A stretch of DNA of 64,000 nucleotides from Pagrus major (GCF_040436345.1 NC_133234.1:9300446-9364445); one strand, 5' to 3'. Numbered from the stretch's first letter, positions 18,461 through 31,500 are shown. Made by a program: numbers and translations. The notes: a model not told the origin generated them from the sequence alone.

Positions 18461-21400
18461 CAAGCGTGATCAACCCGCAGGCAATTATGACCTCTTATCA
18501 ACATTTCCCCTCAGAGCTGCATTGAACATTTTAGTCTCTTTCAGCCCATTGTTTTAATTTCACAGCCCAAGACTTTTCCCACATCAGTCATATGAATGGT
18601 ACTGAAAGGTTCGACATTGATAACACTGGCCAATTAAGTTTAGCCGCTCATGGCTCCCAATAAATCTTTCAGGAAAAATGAGTGACACTCCAAGTTATCG
18701 AATCTGAACTTTATTGATTTCACATGATTTGTGGTCGGGGTTGGGGTCAGGGTTGAGTGTGGTTTGACACATCTCATGCTGAAAACAGAGATTTCCACAG
18801 AATTCGAACCACCTGGCTGTGAACTCCACACCAAAACATTTGGTGCTTTTCAGTAATTTTCCAACACCGATGCAGTTGTGGACTTTGGAAAACCCCGACT
18901 GCTTCAGAGTCCGACTGAACCTTCCACCGTGGATTATTACTGACTCACATTACTGTAAACAGTGCCTGTGTGTCTGTGTGTGTGAATGGTGGGTTTACAT
19001 AATTGTACACTTCCCTTGGGTTTTGTCATTTGTTTCACTTTGAAATGTAATTTCACATTCGCTTTTGTTCTTTGTTTTTCTCCATAAATTCTCGGTTTTG
19101 TTTAAATGTTTAATTCCTCTGTGGAGTCATGCTGTTTTATGTAACACTGTGTTTGTATGTATCACTGCATTGATAATTTATTGTCATTTGTCCAGGCCCA
19201 TGCTTATGTCACACAGTAGCAGTCGGCAAAATGCTAAATTGGTACAATAAGTCTCTATAAGTATCTATCTTATTTTCAGTTGCATCACACTGTTTTTGCA
19301 AGCAACGATGCTTCATCTGCAACCCCACACATAATCCTCTGAACAGCACAATTTACAAGTGAGAGAGTCAGAAACAAAGATGAAAAAATAAAGAAACACT
19401 TCCAAAAGCAACAACACAGACGTGACAATTACAGACATGGGTCCAATCAGACTTGATGCCATGCAATTTCCTCATCTTATGAGGATGCACAAACAGTGTC
19501 ATTATGAGGCAGAGATGTAGACAACAGTTTAGTGGTTGGTTTGTTTTGAATGTGTATGTGTGTGCATGTATGCTGAGATCTGTGCTCTTTGTGTTTTATT
19601 GGAAGGAAATTCAGTAATGTGACCATGTTGATGGGTTTTGGTGAATTAAATTACACAAAACTATATTTCCAAAACACTTTCGGCACGACAGCTTTGTTTA
19701 CTTGTCTGTTCATCGCAAACAAGATGTCAGATCCTGCTTGTCAGATTCTCTGGAAGTTTGAGGGAATTGACCGTGTACTCAGGCCCTCCTCTAAACGGTG
19801 GGTGTCCGCTTGTAGCTGGGAAACCCAACTAGACACCTTTGGATTTTGTCTACCAATTGTCTACCTTTGGATTTTTCCACGTGTCGAAGCGGTTGTCAGA
19901 GAAACACGCACAAGCATGCCTTGCTGACTAGCTTCATCACCCTGAAGTTAACATTTTTATCACGTCTTACTCCATATCTCACCTATGTGCCGGTATCAGG
20001 CCCAACAATGGCAAAAAAAAAGTCATTTTGTAGACATTTTTATTTTAGAGTTTATAAGTTCCTGGATAATGATAAAAAAACATGTTGATGACTCATCCTG
20101 CGTGTACTAAAATTCCATCCAATAACACTCACAGATAACTTACAAAAAACATAGTTTAATCACTTAAAAACACAACTTTAGAAATGTATTCACTGATTGG
20201 GGTGAAACCGGAGTATTTTCTGCTGTCCTCCGGCTGCTCTGCCTCAACTCTGGACAGTTAGCTGATAGCTGGACAGTAGCTGCTGAGGCCTGAGGCCGTA
20301 CGCAGCCTCCGACAACGTTAAAGGCCAGTTACAGCACAGAGGCGATTTACAGACTTTCTTGTTGTACTTAAACCATTAGCTTTGTCCCTAAAGTGATCGC
20401 TAAATGCTGCTAAATGTAGCTGCCGTTAGCTAGTTGGCGGTATTTGCTGACCCAGCAAACCACCGTGGTGCTGTGTTCCCTGTCGTCACACTTGCCTCCG
20501 TCTTCTCTGAGGCTGTGTTGTTCCGTCCTGGTCCGGCTGTGTTCACTGGGAGCGGTCAGAGTGGAGTCGGCTGACTGCTAGCTCTATGGTGCTATTGGCT
20601 ACTGTGAACACCAACTGATATCTGCAACGGGTCTGTCCCTATCTGCTTGTTTATACAGGAAACACGCAACTATGCTAACACAAATAGCACTAGCCCTTTC
20701 ATGGAAACTTTAATAGTAACCTAGCATAGCGTTTCTTTCAAAGCCTAGCTACCACAAGTTTCCTAGGGAGATCCCTGGGGAAAGAATTATGGGTGATAGT
20801 ATCATTAGTATCATAATAACTGACGCCCCGGCGGTACTTAAGGCGTGTAGTGTTCATAGTATTCACTGGATATAGTTGCAAACCTCGATCTTCATGAATG
20901 AATAATGGGCTGCACCAGTCGCTTCAAGAAAGAGGATTAGCATCCTCATGTTAGCATGAAAAGTTCCTGTTTTGTGACTGGATGCACCTTTAATTCAGGC
21001 AAGGTATCATGGGGGCTAGGAATAAGGTGGATAAAGGGTTACAAGTTAGAAAAAGCCCCAAGAAGGACTGATTTATGTGAGAGCTGTGATGCTAGTTTAT
21101 CAGTTTAGGCTGACCACATCCATTATATCGTAAAATGCAACCCTGCATTTCACGGTTATGGTTCCTTTTTTTAAACAATCTGTCAACTCGCAGATTTCAG
21201 TAAATCTACAGCTGATTAAATCTGCTAGTCAATTTTGATGTCAAAATCTATGGTTGTAAGGTTTTGTTTACATCTGTGTGAAATCTGGGACCCATCATTA
21301 CAAAATTTTCTAAGAATTTCATGCAGTTAATTGGCCAATCACAATCACGTTATTTGTACAGAACAAAGGTCAGTTCTTAGAAGTTGCAAACAAAGAGACA

Positions 21401-21630
21401 CATGACTGCTGTTAAAAGAAAAAAAAAGTTAGAAAAATAAATAAATACACCCCGACACTGTTGTTATCATGTTGCTCTGTGGGCGTTAATGGAGCAGCAA
21501 CCGGTCAAAAATGTTTTTAAAAAAAAAAGTGAAGCAGCCACAGTGCCAGCTCTGCTTTGCTCAGCACTGAAAGGAATTACAGTTCTGTGATGCAAACGTG
21601 GCACCAGGAGCTGCCCTCGACAGCCCCCAC
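18461..21630. other. Gene-free intergenic stretch
   Basis: I see no gene. The block 20180-20780 is richer in GC and CG than its surroundings and contains TTAGCTAG words, which suggests part of an unrecognised repeat. Open frames are short (under 115 codons) and unlike known proteins. Confidence 0.55.
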
Positions 21631-21632
21631 CT

Positions 21633-21633
<1 letters not shown>

Positions 21634-21664
<31 letters not shown>
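21634..21664. repeat. (CA)15-16 microsatellite
   Basis: A pure CA run. Several overlapping open frames at 21467-21891 depend on it and are artefacts (THTHTH or VCVCVC). Confidence 0.95.
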
Positions 21665-21666
<2 letters not shown>

Positions 21667-22165
21667 CCCCCTCCTCTCTGCTTCCTCCCTTTTCCTGCCA
21701 AAGCCAACGCGACCACTCAGGCCCCAGGGGCAACTTGTGTGGCACAGGATCCCCTCCCCTCCCCACCTCCACTTCTTCATCTTCTCCTCCCTCACATCTA
21801 CTCAGTAAAGCAGAGTCTTACATATGTAGCTCCTTATCTATTTCCATTGCAGCTCATGTCACAACCTTTGATATCGTCCGTAGTACCGTAATAATTCTAC
21901 TAAATAACTTCTCTGTAAATCGGCTCCCTGCAGCACCACACTGGTAAAACAACACGTTCTCTCATTCTATCTGTGTTCCTGACTGATGATTAACGAGACT
22001 CTTTTGTGAGGAGACATTGAAAGTCATCAAGGGGAAGTTTACTTTGACCTAGACTGTCTCCAGTAAGCATTAGTGTACCTTAAACTTTTATTACTGTGCA
22101 ACCCCCCCGACCAGGAAGCGGGAAGAACAAGAAAGATAAACAGAGATCACAGCTTGTTCCAAGAC

Positions 22166-22188
22166 TCACACACACACACACACACACA
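22166..22188. repeat. (CA)11 microsatellite
   Basis: A short CA run followed by a second short CACACACATA word. Confidence 0.85.
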
Positions 22189-22477
22189 TCCACACACATA
22201 TGGAGCTGGTTCGCAGGGATCAAGAGATGTAAGAATGAGCTGGTATAAAGGTAAGTTTAAAGGGAGAGTTTAGAAACAAGCAGTACACAGAGGTAAAGCT
22301 GAAGCTCAATCAAAACATGAAAAATAATGTCACATTGTGCTGTCAAAAGCTGTTTCTTAAGCGTATTTTACTGTTTTTGAAGGTCAGATCTGGTCTTTTT
22401 CTTTTCTGTTTGTTTATCTCACTCACTGTACTGTATGTGATACAGGACAGCCAACAAGCTGGTGGCATTCTAATAGT

Positions 22478-22635
22478 TAAAGGCACATTATGTAAGAATT
22501 AGCCACTTGTCAAATTCATACTTACAACAAATAGGGGGCAGCATATCACCAGAGTAACCGCTGACTGCTGCTAACTATAGGCACCGTTAGCTAGTTAGCT
22601 GTGCAGCTAGTGGGTCAGGCTGGGAGCTCGCGGAC
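22478..22635 (+). mobile_element. Miniature transposon family A, 5' half
   Basis: The copy begins TTAAAGGCACATTATGTAAG and continues AATAGGGGGCAGCATAT, AGAGTAACCGCTGACTGC and GTTAGCTAGTTAGC. This is the left half of the element seen complete at 45863-46183 in the opposite orientation. The right half is missing or too diverged to recognise. Confidence 0.6.
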
Positions 22636-22639
22636 CAGG

Positions 22640-24515
22640 GGAGTGTTAGGGTTTAGGGTTTGCATACAGGGGATTTGTGGACCATGTGTTTCTTTTTTTA
22701 TAAAAAATAAAGAAATTCCAGTCTAAACAGTTTGTTTCACCACAGATAACTAAAAGTACACAAAGAATTGTAGATGATGCACTCATATTCAAGCCTTAAT
22801 ATTTCAATGTGATAATAAGTGAGCACATCGCACCATGAAAGTGGAATTAGGGATTGACAAAGTTATGGTAAACATGCCAACACCAAGGCTGTTGAGGGGC
22901 CCAACATTTTGTCCAGTAATTCTAGTTAGTCATTTTTGTTTTGTTGGTTTTTTGTTTTGTTTTTTTACAGTAGGCTAAATCTCCCTAAAACAGTGATTAT
23001 CCTCTCTTCAGCAAAAATAAAGAAATAAATAAACCTCCCCCTTTTCTGACCCCTACTCCCTGCCTCATAATTTTTGTACAGCCCCAAACTCAGACTTCTC
23101 TAGCTGTAATACCCACACCCCAAGGACACCGACAGGATCCAGGTTTTTTAGGGTTTTGGAAGCAACTAAAGACGCCTCCGAGCATAAAGACACTGGAGAC
23201 ACGACCAGAGACAGCGAGGGCATGACGTGACCAAAGACAGGGGCCGGATACAAGTCTCACATTTACATGGTGGGCACATTAACCAAGAGAGCAGCCAGGA
23301 CACCCACAGTCTGCAGCACTTTGCTTCACTCGGTTGGTTTTCATCCCACGAATGTGCTCATGTGCAAGCTTTCTTTTCCAAATGCTCTAGGTATATTGCA
23401 GGCCTGATTTGCATTAATCCCCATTTCCCATGCTTATTTATTTCTCATAGAGAGTCAATGGAGGAGAACTCTGTGCCTCATGAAATTTCATCTGGCATTT
23501 AACTGCTGTAATGAAGAGCCTTGGGTTTACATGATTGTTTCAGCCATGTTTAAACAACTGTATTTTGGTTGCAACCATCTCGTGTGTAGTAGAAGAAGAA
23601 ATGTAATTATTTAGGTGCAGCTGAAAGAGAAGGATTACGGGAACAAAGTCATGCTTAGTGGGAAACACACAATGCTTAGTGGGAAACACACAGTGTCTCA
23701 ACTGGTTTGAATTGTGCCAATTTGGGTACGGCGCTGTCACCATAAGAGGAGAGAGGCGGAGAGATACAGAGGCAGCGAGACAAAGATAGATTAGAGTGAC
23801 ACAATTGATATTTAAAGTCTGACAAAACAACCACAGCCTGAAAAAAAAGTGTAGGTATGACTGCATGGAAAATACAGAAGGCATACACAGGCCAGATGAT
23901 GTCAAACCACTCTAAAGGCTGCACACTGTGAAAATAATGCTGAATCACACATAAACCTGAACGCACCAAGCAAGATGTTATATAAGCACTGTAACACTTA
24001 CAATGACGTCCTTTAATTCATGGGCAGAGCCGTCTGAATCCAAGTTAGGTGAAATACCAGCAGCTAATGTTCAACAAGAGTCCTGAGTCAATCTACTCTT
24101 GGAAAGAAAGAAATACAGGCTCTGTTGTTCACTTGTTACATTTCAGGCAAGCAAGCCAGTGACAAGCAACTCAGGGACGACCCAGATCCTCAGTTTCCCA
24201 CTTAAATGTACTACAAGGAACTTTTAGCTGGTTATGAAACAGTCTCAGTTTAATACTGATACCTCCATGTGACCTACATAACAAATGGGACTATCTGCGA
24301 GAAGATTGGCTATTTCTGTATAGTTCTTCTTCGCACCAAACCATTTGTGCGTTTGGCCTCCTCATCAAAACAGCAGTTTCATTCTGTGGTCAAGTTATTA
24401 ATAACAAACATGACAAGTCAGGTTACATTTTCAAAATAAAGGCAGCAAAACTACTTGGTTAGGTTTAGGAAAAGATCATGGTTTCGCTGAAAATAACTAG
24501 TTCCTTAAAGTTATA
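22640..24515. other. Gene-free intergenic stretch
   Basis: I see no gene. There is a two-copy tandem of the 21-base unit ATGCTTAGTGGGAAACACACA at 23651-23691 and a T/G-rich tract at 22930-22970. Otherwise it is unremarkable AT-rich sequence. Confidence 0.55.
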
Positions 24516-24519
24516 GAAG

Positions 24520-24790
24520 AACTTATTATACTTTTTTTTCTTCAAATTTTTTTGCTCCTGTCTCTTTAAGGCCTCCCCGCATGAATACCCAGTCCCCTAT
24601 GATTGGTCAGCTCACACACGCCTGACCCAGGGCCGCTAACAACAACAGAGCAGATGTGCTTAATCAATTTTTACATGCCAAACTAGCTGCTGCACATAAA
24701 TTATGCAAATGTGTGACTCCATGGCATAGTGTGATGTCACAAAGTCACAGAATTAAAGGCGGGACTACTGGCGAGGCATTTCAGGGAACG
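24520..24790 (+). mobile_element. Teleost dispersed element (family C), copy 1
   Basis: The ordered words TGTCTCTTTAAGGC, CCCAGTCCCCTATGATTGGT, GCTCACACACGCCTGACC, CTAACAACAACAGAG, TATGCAAATGTGTGAC and TAGTGTGATGTCAC are shared with 32985-33305. The two sites are 8.5 kb apart, so this is a dispersed repeat rather than a local duplication. No open frame spans it. Confidence 0.65.
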
Positions 24791-26364
24791 TTTACCTTTT
24801 TTATCATCATATTACAGTTTATTAATATTACAGAGCCACATCACCTCTTCTGTATGCAGCCTGCAAACAGCTGTGTTTTAAAAAGCTGCTTCTAAAGCTT
24901 CAGCACATGCTAGCCAGAACTAGATCATAGACAGAAGGTGACGGTGCTCGAACTGTTTCTGTCCACAGGGGCCGTCAGAATCAACAAAAATTTAAACTTC
25001 CTTGTTGCTGCTTTAAAAGTCGATTTTACAGATATGACTAAGCCTTTTGGTAAAACTATGAAAACATTGCATGACTCTCTAAAGCCAATCTAAATCAAAC
25101 TTCATGAGCATAAATTTTCCCTCAGAGCTGCAGATGCCATCACCAACCACAGAGAGAAAATAAACAGCTGTGCAACCTGATAGGACAAATTCTAGTGACA
25201 TAAATTGTCATTTTTCCACTATCCTGCCATGTCATGCGGTTTGGATAGAGCACTATGTAGGCCAGCAGTAATTATGCTATATTGAGAATGTGTGTGTTTG
25301 TGTGTCTGTGCGTGTTCAATCAAGAGTGTTACTGCCCCTCTTCTGTCAAAACCAACTGATTTATGCGAAGGAGAAAATAACCACAGCCATCGTCGTCTGG
25401 TTCACTGACAGGGAGGCCGAGGATGGCTCGAGTAACAGTTTGTCAATGTCGTTAGGCCACAATAATAAACCTTATTAATATGGCACATTTATAAAGCAGA
25501 ATTACAGACTGCCTCATGACGGTAATAAAAGATGACAGCGCAAAAATACAGAAGAAAGGGTAAAGTAAACAGATAAATCAAAGCTTTTTGCTGACTTATG
25601 GATGAGCTGTTTTTGTAGGACTTTTGTTCACTTTGCCTGAGAATCCAGAAAAGGAAAGCACACAAGAGTGAAAAATACAGGCTTTGGTTGCAACTTGATG
25701 GTTTCGTATTTGTTGATCTGCAACGTTTCATGGTAACGAGGTTGAAAGTTGACACCAGTTTAAAATAAACAATGAGGCAAATTCAAATTCTGGTACAAGG
25801 CTCCAGCCTCTATGGTATGAGCTGCCGTACAATCTTTGCAAGCACAAGCTATACTGTCAGGAAATCACAGCAGAAACTCAAGTAACAATTTTGGTTTGGT
25901 AAATTCTTACATAAAATAGACTGCTGTTTGGAAGCAGACGCGAGCCTCAGTCTGAGCATACAAATGCACCATACTGGAATTCTTTCCATACTTGCGTCTG
26001 CATTATCGCTCAATAGTAACGTAACATTTTCAAACAGGAAACCAAACATAATGTTAAATGTGATGGATTGCTTTTCGTGAGCATGTTTCTGTTCTCTACA
26101 TGATGTTTAATTTCAGACCACACTGAAATGAGAGGCTTCTTGGAAATTATAAAAAGGGGATTCAAATATACAGTATAAAAGCAACAAGTAGGCTGTACTT
26201 GGAAAAAATGCTAAGTAGCATTGTTGTAGTTCATCAAACTGTGGGTTTAGCTGCTACAGTCTTACTAGGTGTGGTATAGCTAGTAGTATATGGTGGCTAA
26301 TGTAAGCTAATATTAGCAATCTTTAGATAGATAGAACTATGTGAATATCAGCTCAGTGCGTGCA

Positions 26365-26550
26365 AACCCATGGTGACGTCACAAATTTGTGGACTATTTT
26401 AAAACCTCAAGTTTGGCACTTAAGCCGACGCCATCTTAGTTTTTCTGTAGCCAGAAGTGGCCATATTTGAGAGAAAGACTGGAGCGCACGGTGGCCATTT
26501 TCCTCTGATAGGAAATCTTTTTAATTTCACATCTTCCTTATTGATCAGCA
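26365..26550 (+). repeat. Teleost dispersed repeat, GTGACGTCAC...GCCATCTT type
   Basis: It starts near GGTGACGTCACAAATTTGTGG and runs through ACTATTTTAAAACCTC, AGTTTGGCACTTAAGCC, GACGCCATCTTAG and CAGAAGTGGCCATATTTGAG. I recognise this order as a common fish repeat whose CRE-like TGACGTCA word is part of the element. Only one copy is in the window, so the call rests on memory of the family. Confidence 0.45.
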
Positions 26551-27452
26551 AGAAAAGACATTTAATAGTGAACATCTGGAGGGACACCGCAAAGTTTTTC
26601 AAGGTAAAACAACACATTTGATAACCCATTAGCTACCGTTACACAACAGCTAACATTAGCATACGGTAGCTAGCATTAAATGAGTCCAAGTTGTGCGTTG
26701 ATATTTGAGAATCAATTTAGGATGTTTCTATCATATCATGAAGCGCTATCAAACGGTTGTGGGTGATAGCTAACGTTTGCTGTGCGTACATTTTATGACT
26801 TGCAACCAGCAATATATCATTACGACTTTTGAGCTTCTTTGTCTTCATTTCCCAGAATTCTCTTGAGTTACGTAGAGACATCAACATTGTGACTGAGGCT
26901 GGAATGACATGCCAGCAAATCAGCATCATCAGTTACACAACAGTATCATTTCAAATTTGCTAACGTTTGCTAATGTTATCGGTTGACCAAATAGTATCAG
27001 CAAAGGTCTTGAGTGAGTTTTTCTTTTAAACTTAAAACTATTTTTTAAAATAGTCACACTTTAGATTTAGTGTATTGGGGTGGAGTATTTCTGTGTACCA
27101 GCCTGTCAGGTAGTCTATTTGTTTCTCTGACCTTCAGGTGACCACTGCCTCACTTTTTCCCACTGCGATGGGAAAATCTGCCTTTGATAAAGCTCATATC
27201 AGTGTCTAATACCTTATAGAACATGAGGAGATTCTCCTAAGCTACAGTCTGGTACAGTAAAAGCCCCGAGACAGTCTGCTGATTAGAACGGAGCTGCCCA
27301 GGAGCCTCCTGATTGGCCGCAGGGCAGGGATTGGACATGAGGAGATGGTTACTTTGGCTCTGGGGGATTTAGTCATTGTGTTTCACCTGCATGGGGAGGA
27401 CGCTTGTATGTGTGTGTGTGTGTGTTTGGCTGGCACACTTGGCCAGCTTTGC

Positions 27453-27474
27453 GGGGGGGCGGGGGGCGGGGGTG
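27453..27474 (+). other. G-rich tract with G-quadruplex potential
   Basis: Runs of 7, 6, 5 and 2 guanines are separated by single bases. The 7-base run can supply two short G-tracts, so a four-tract quadruplex is possible. It follows a (TG)n run by about 25 bases and sits in gene-free DNA. Confidence 0.55.
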
Positions 27475-27689
27475 GTGTTTACAGCCGATGTAGTTCTCAG
27501 ACATGGAGCTGGTGTCTTGGCTCAGGCAGATGACGAGGCTGTCTGGTCAGTGTGCTGATCCTGGACACAGAGTGCAGTTAATTGGGTTTCTGTCTCAGTG
27601 TTAATAAACATGCCGACCCATGCAGCTGTCCAGCACTATTTACAAAAAATGGGCCCCACCATTAAAACATTATGTTTATAACATTATGT

Positions 27690-27991
27690 TTTAGAGGTTA
27701 AAAATAACCAAAATTATCGATAGTATGTGAAAAAATAACAGTTTTGACATCTGACATATTGTGTTGCAGGGACATCTACTGAATCAGCTAACGCTGGCTT
27801 ACCTGGTCTAAAGCTCCTGTACTGGTGGTTTAAACACCAAAACTTGCCCGGTGCTCTAGTCTCCCAGTCTAAACCACTACCTGCATGTCTAACTGAGCTA
27901 ACTAGCTAACAGCAGCTACAGTTACGGTCGCACTCGTATGCTGCCCCCTATTTGAATTAATTTGACAGGTGGTCAATTCTTACATCTTGCT
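27690..27991 (-). mobile_element. Miniature transposon family A, minus orientation
   Basis: On the plus strand it contains AAAATTATCGATAGTATG, AAAGCTCCTGTACTGG, GTTTAAACACCAAAACTTG, CCCGGTGCTCTAG, GAGCTAACTAGCTAACAGC and TATGCTGCCCCCTATTTG. It ends near GTCAATTCTTACATCTTGC. All these words recur in order in the complete copy at 45863-46183. The terminal CACCTTTAA is degraded. Confidence 0.65.
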
Positions 27992-28112
27992 CAGCCTAAT
28001 CAACCGCATTCGGTCATTTAGTCCAACGTTATCAGCATAGTGTTTTGAAATTTCAGGTACACTGTGCTGTTTTTGTTAAATGTAATGTAATCGTCCTCGC
28101 TTTACATCATTA

Positions 28113-28555
28113 TTAAAGGTACAACGTGTAAGATATGGTCACCTGTCGAAAGTAGCTCCAAAAATATAGCATCAGAGTAACCGCTAACTGCTGTAGCTAT
28201 CTCTGGCTGTAGCGATTTGGGGTCCAGGGCGGCATTCCGAAGGGCCGCCATTCCGAACATTCACTTTCATGTTTTGGAATGCCGGCCCTTAATTATTTTT
28301 GAAAAAAGGTCGCCATTCCGAACCTGAAACCCTAACCTTAACCATAACCCAGTCGGAATGGCGGACCGTCGGAATGGCGGTCCTTCGGAACGGGTGTCGC
28401 CCCCCAGTGATTTGCTGTCGTTAACTAAGTAGCTCAGTTAGTCATGGAGCTAGTGGTCCTATCAGCAGATTTCTTCACATTCTGTTCACAATCATTCCAT
28501 TTATTGAATGTTTTAAAGTAAAATTCTGGCCAAAAATGTTACATTGCACCTTTAA
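28113..28555 (+). mobile_element. Miniature transposon family A, interrupted by a nested element
   Basis: The left end TTAAAGGTACAACGTGTAAG and the right end ATGTTACATTGCACCTTTAA are inverted copies of each other. The body carries AGAGTAACCGCTAACTGC and AGCTCAGTTAGTCATGGAGC. At about 28220-28406 it is broken by an unrelated palindromic insert. Removing the insert leaves about 255 bases, near the size of the other copies. Confidence 0.7.
28220..28406. mobile_element. Nested palindromic element with repeated CCGCCATTCCGA units
   Basis: The insert contains the unit CGGCATTCCGAA or CCGCCATTCCGA three times in direct orientation (about 28230, 28246, 28311). Its complement (TTGGAATGCCGG, TCGGAATGGCGG twice) starts at about 28274, 28353 and 28369. 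The outer arms, GGGCGGCATTCCGAAGG and the reverse of CCTTCGGAACGGGTGTCGCC, form terminal inverted repeats. The flanks GCGATTTG (28212-28219) and GTGATTTG (28407-28414) agree at 7 of 8 positions, which could be a target duplication as made by hAT transposons. The centre has a CCCTAACCTTAACC word. It has no coding capacity. Confidence 0.65.
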
Positions 28556-31500
28556 GCAGCATTTTGATCAGGTATATGGTTAGATATGTTGACCTTTTCT
28601 GTATCATCTCCTACACAGGACGTCTAGCAAGCTAGGAATATATTTGTCAGTATCAAGATAATTGAATTAGTAATGTGTAAATCTCTACTAAGTAAACACC
28701 TTATGTTACAACAAGGTCTGAACTTATGAAGAAGTAACACAACCAGCCGCTGAAGAATAGTAACCTAAATCTGCAGTTCTGCAAAAAGACATGCAGCCTT
28801 TAGATGCATCAAAAAGATGAGAATCTTGAAGTGTACACTTAGAAGGAGGAGCCCCCAGAATTTGGTGGCTAGTGGTAATCTCGAAAATTCAAGGAAAGAA
28901 AGGGCCTGACAGTCTCTTGTGATAGCCTGTGGTTCATCTTGAAATCAGACTTACAACTGAAGGAACTGAAATGTCAGCCTTTGTGAACTGTGTTTTGTTT
29001 TATAAATGGATTTCTTGCCTGATTGTGAGGTGGATTGGTCGATTTGATTCGCAACTCCTCAAAAAAAGCCTTGCTTACATGTCACGGTTAGTTCAATCAA
29101 TGATCCTCCCTTTTCAAGCTATAAACTGTTCCTTTCTATGAAGAAAAATGGCAGCAAAGTGGAAAATTACAAACTGCCATTATAATAAAAAGAAAATGAC
29201 GTAAATGTTGATAGTATACTGTTGGCGGTGGGGGATCCAGGCGGCACATACGACTTCTCGCATTGATTGTAGACCCCTTGGAAACCTGCCTCGTCTCATA
29301 ACACCTTCCATTGGCTCTGCTCCCACTGGGTGCTGTGACGTGGTCTGTCAGGCCATGGGGTGACCAGGTTTGCAGTTGTAGTTTACAGTAGAAGGTATTA
29401 AAGGGCTCACACTCACACCACAGCATTAGGCGAGGTTTAGGTGTGCGCCGTTGAGTTAGGTAAGTGGAAGTCCGGGGATTAGCTTTAAAGCCACCGTCAC
29501 CAGCCCGACGGCCACACGTACGCCTGCAAACACAAACACACACACAGACGTACACACTAGCCACACATCCCTGTGCGGAAAGGATTTGACCTCTTCTTCT
29601 ATTCTGGTTTGAGTCCTCTGTTATTCTGGACAACAATCTGCTTTGCATAACAATCCTCTGCATTTATCCAACAGAGAGCACACACACTCCTCTTATAAAC
29701 ATCCTGATGACTCATGAGTGACCTCCATTTCCTGTAAATCAGCGCAGGAGATTATTGTAGGTTCACTAACATCAAGCACACATTACACCAAAATGGATCA
29801 GCCAAGCAAATGGTGGCTTTTGTTCAAAAGTGAGAATGTTTTCCCGCTGAAAACATCAAGATATGTTGGAATATTTGCTTATTCTGAGCTGTTTATTGCT
29901 GCTATGAGATGAAGCATATTTGGAAATGGAAGTTCCAGCAAACACAATAATCCACAGCTATTTTATTCTTTTTCTGTCAGTCACAAATAATCAAATTAAA
30001 TCTCAATTTTACACAATGTAATTTGATCGTGCCTTTGAACCACAATGGTTGCACAAGTACTAGAAAGAGTGTGTAATAAGGCCTACCTCAAAATCATATA
30101 ATACCTTAAGTAAACTAATACTATTGTTCTGTTGGTGCTTCTCTGGGCTTATGATAAGAAGGAAATTCCTCTACTTCTACTGGGGAGAATGTCACTTAAT
30201 GCGCCAAGTTATCAGGATTTCTCAGGATTGTATCTTTTCTGAGTAGTACCTTTTTTTTTAACATCAGAATACACCTCTGTGTCCAAGAAAGTACAGGTTC
30301 TGGTGTCACAGGTGTGCAGGCCAGTGAGAGGATGGAACTGACATACTTAACTTTTGTATGCAGCCATTTGTTTTGTTATAATGTTCAGCACTCAGGTGCT
30401 AAACTGAATGTGAAAAGCAGCTCTTTCTTGTGGTGTGTTTGTGAGGAAATGCCATGCTAAATCAGCTGAATAAAAACATGGCTGACATTTTCCGCCTGCT
30501 TCAGGTTTATAAATCCATTTCAGTCAGGAGAGACTAGTGAGTGAAGTAAAGAAAATGTTTATTACAGCAGATGATATCAGATAATGAGCCTTGTCAGAAA
30601 GTCCTTGGCGCTTAGACTCCGCGTCTGCCCCATGGTCTCCAGACGCTTGTGGTGGTGGTGGTAGTGGTGGCTGATGACTCTTCTGGGACAGATAGGCTGA
30701 TGAAACGATGAAGCTGGTAAATCTGATAGCAATTGAGGGTCCCAGATAATGAAAGGCAATTATCAGTGAGCATGAGTGAGAGGAAAGGATGGTATGAGAA
30801 ATAAACTCAGGACTGAGCATGCGTGTCAATCCTGTCAATTTCATGTGCCTGAACTAATAATGCCTGTCATCATGCCATTTCCTGCTTAGGATGAGCAGGT
30901 GACGGTAGCGTAGCTAGTTCTACAATATCAGCTAATATTTAATAAAGGTAACATTCTTGTCAGCGACTGATTTGTGAGAGTAAACCCATGAATGTGAGCG
31001 TGAGGTCTGGAGCTGTCAAACATACACTGCTGCTGACAGTTAGCTTTAGCATTTAGCTTTAATGGTCAGTAGGAGAGGCTGTAGTCTGATTACAGACCAT
31101 CAGATGGGAATTTCCAGCTCCGAAGGCAAGATAGAGCTTGAGTCCAGTGGGGGTGGCGATTCAGGAGTTCTGCTGCGGTGTCCAGCTTTGCTCGGTTTTT
31201 ATTTTACTCTCACTTTTGATTCACCGCTTCCTGTGGGCCAGACTGAACCACCATACTGACGGCAGAAAATTGTATTTAGGCAAATGTACAGCGTGGTTGT
31301 AGGTTTACTCTGTGATTCAGTGTGACAGGCTGTGTTTGTTTTGTCTTTGCTGGGAGATTTTTGTACAAAATATTTTTTTTATTTTAAAGCTCTGGGCTAA
31401 AGGGCTAAAGTACCTCTGGTAAACAGGTCAACAACAGGTCCCAAAACAAAGAGATTCGATGCAGTATATGCCACACAACAAGAAAATAAAGACAAATCAA

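Larger units (their letters stand above)
25000..27685. other. Gene-free intergenic stretch
   Basis: I see no gene. A repeat with GTGACGTCACAAATTTGTGG occupies 26365-26550, a (TG)n run is at 27409-27426 and a G-rich tract at 27453-27474. Predicted frames near 27345-27558 depend on the TG and G runs. Confidence 0.55.

Noticed and set aside
21467..21891. Several overlapping open frames of 70-100 codons on both strands
   Set aside because: All cross the (CA)n microsatellite and read as THTHTH or VCVCVC; no family resemblance.
29136..29663. 175-codon open frame on the minus strand, among the longest in the window
   Set aside because: It runs through a CA/GT microsatellite (VCVCVCV), has no recognisable domain, and has no neighbouring exons or promoter features.
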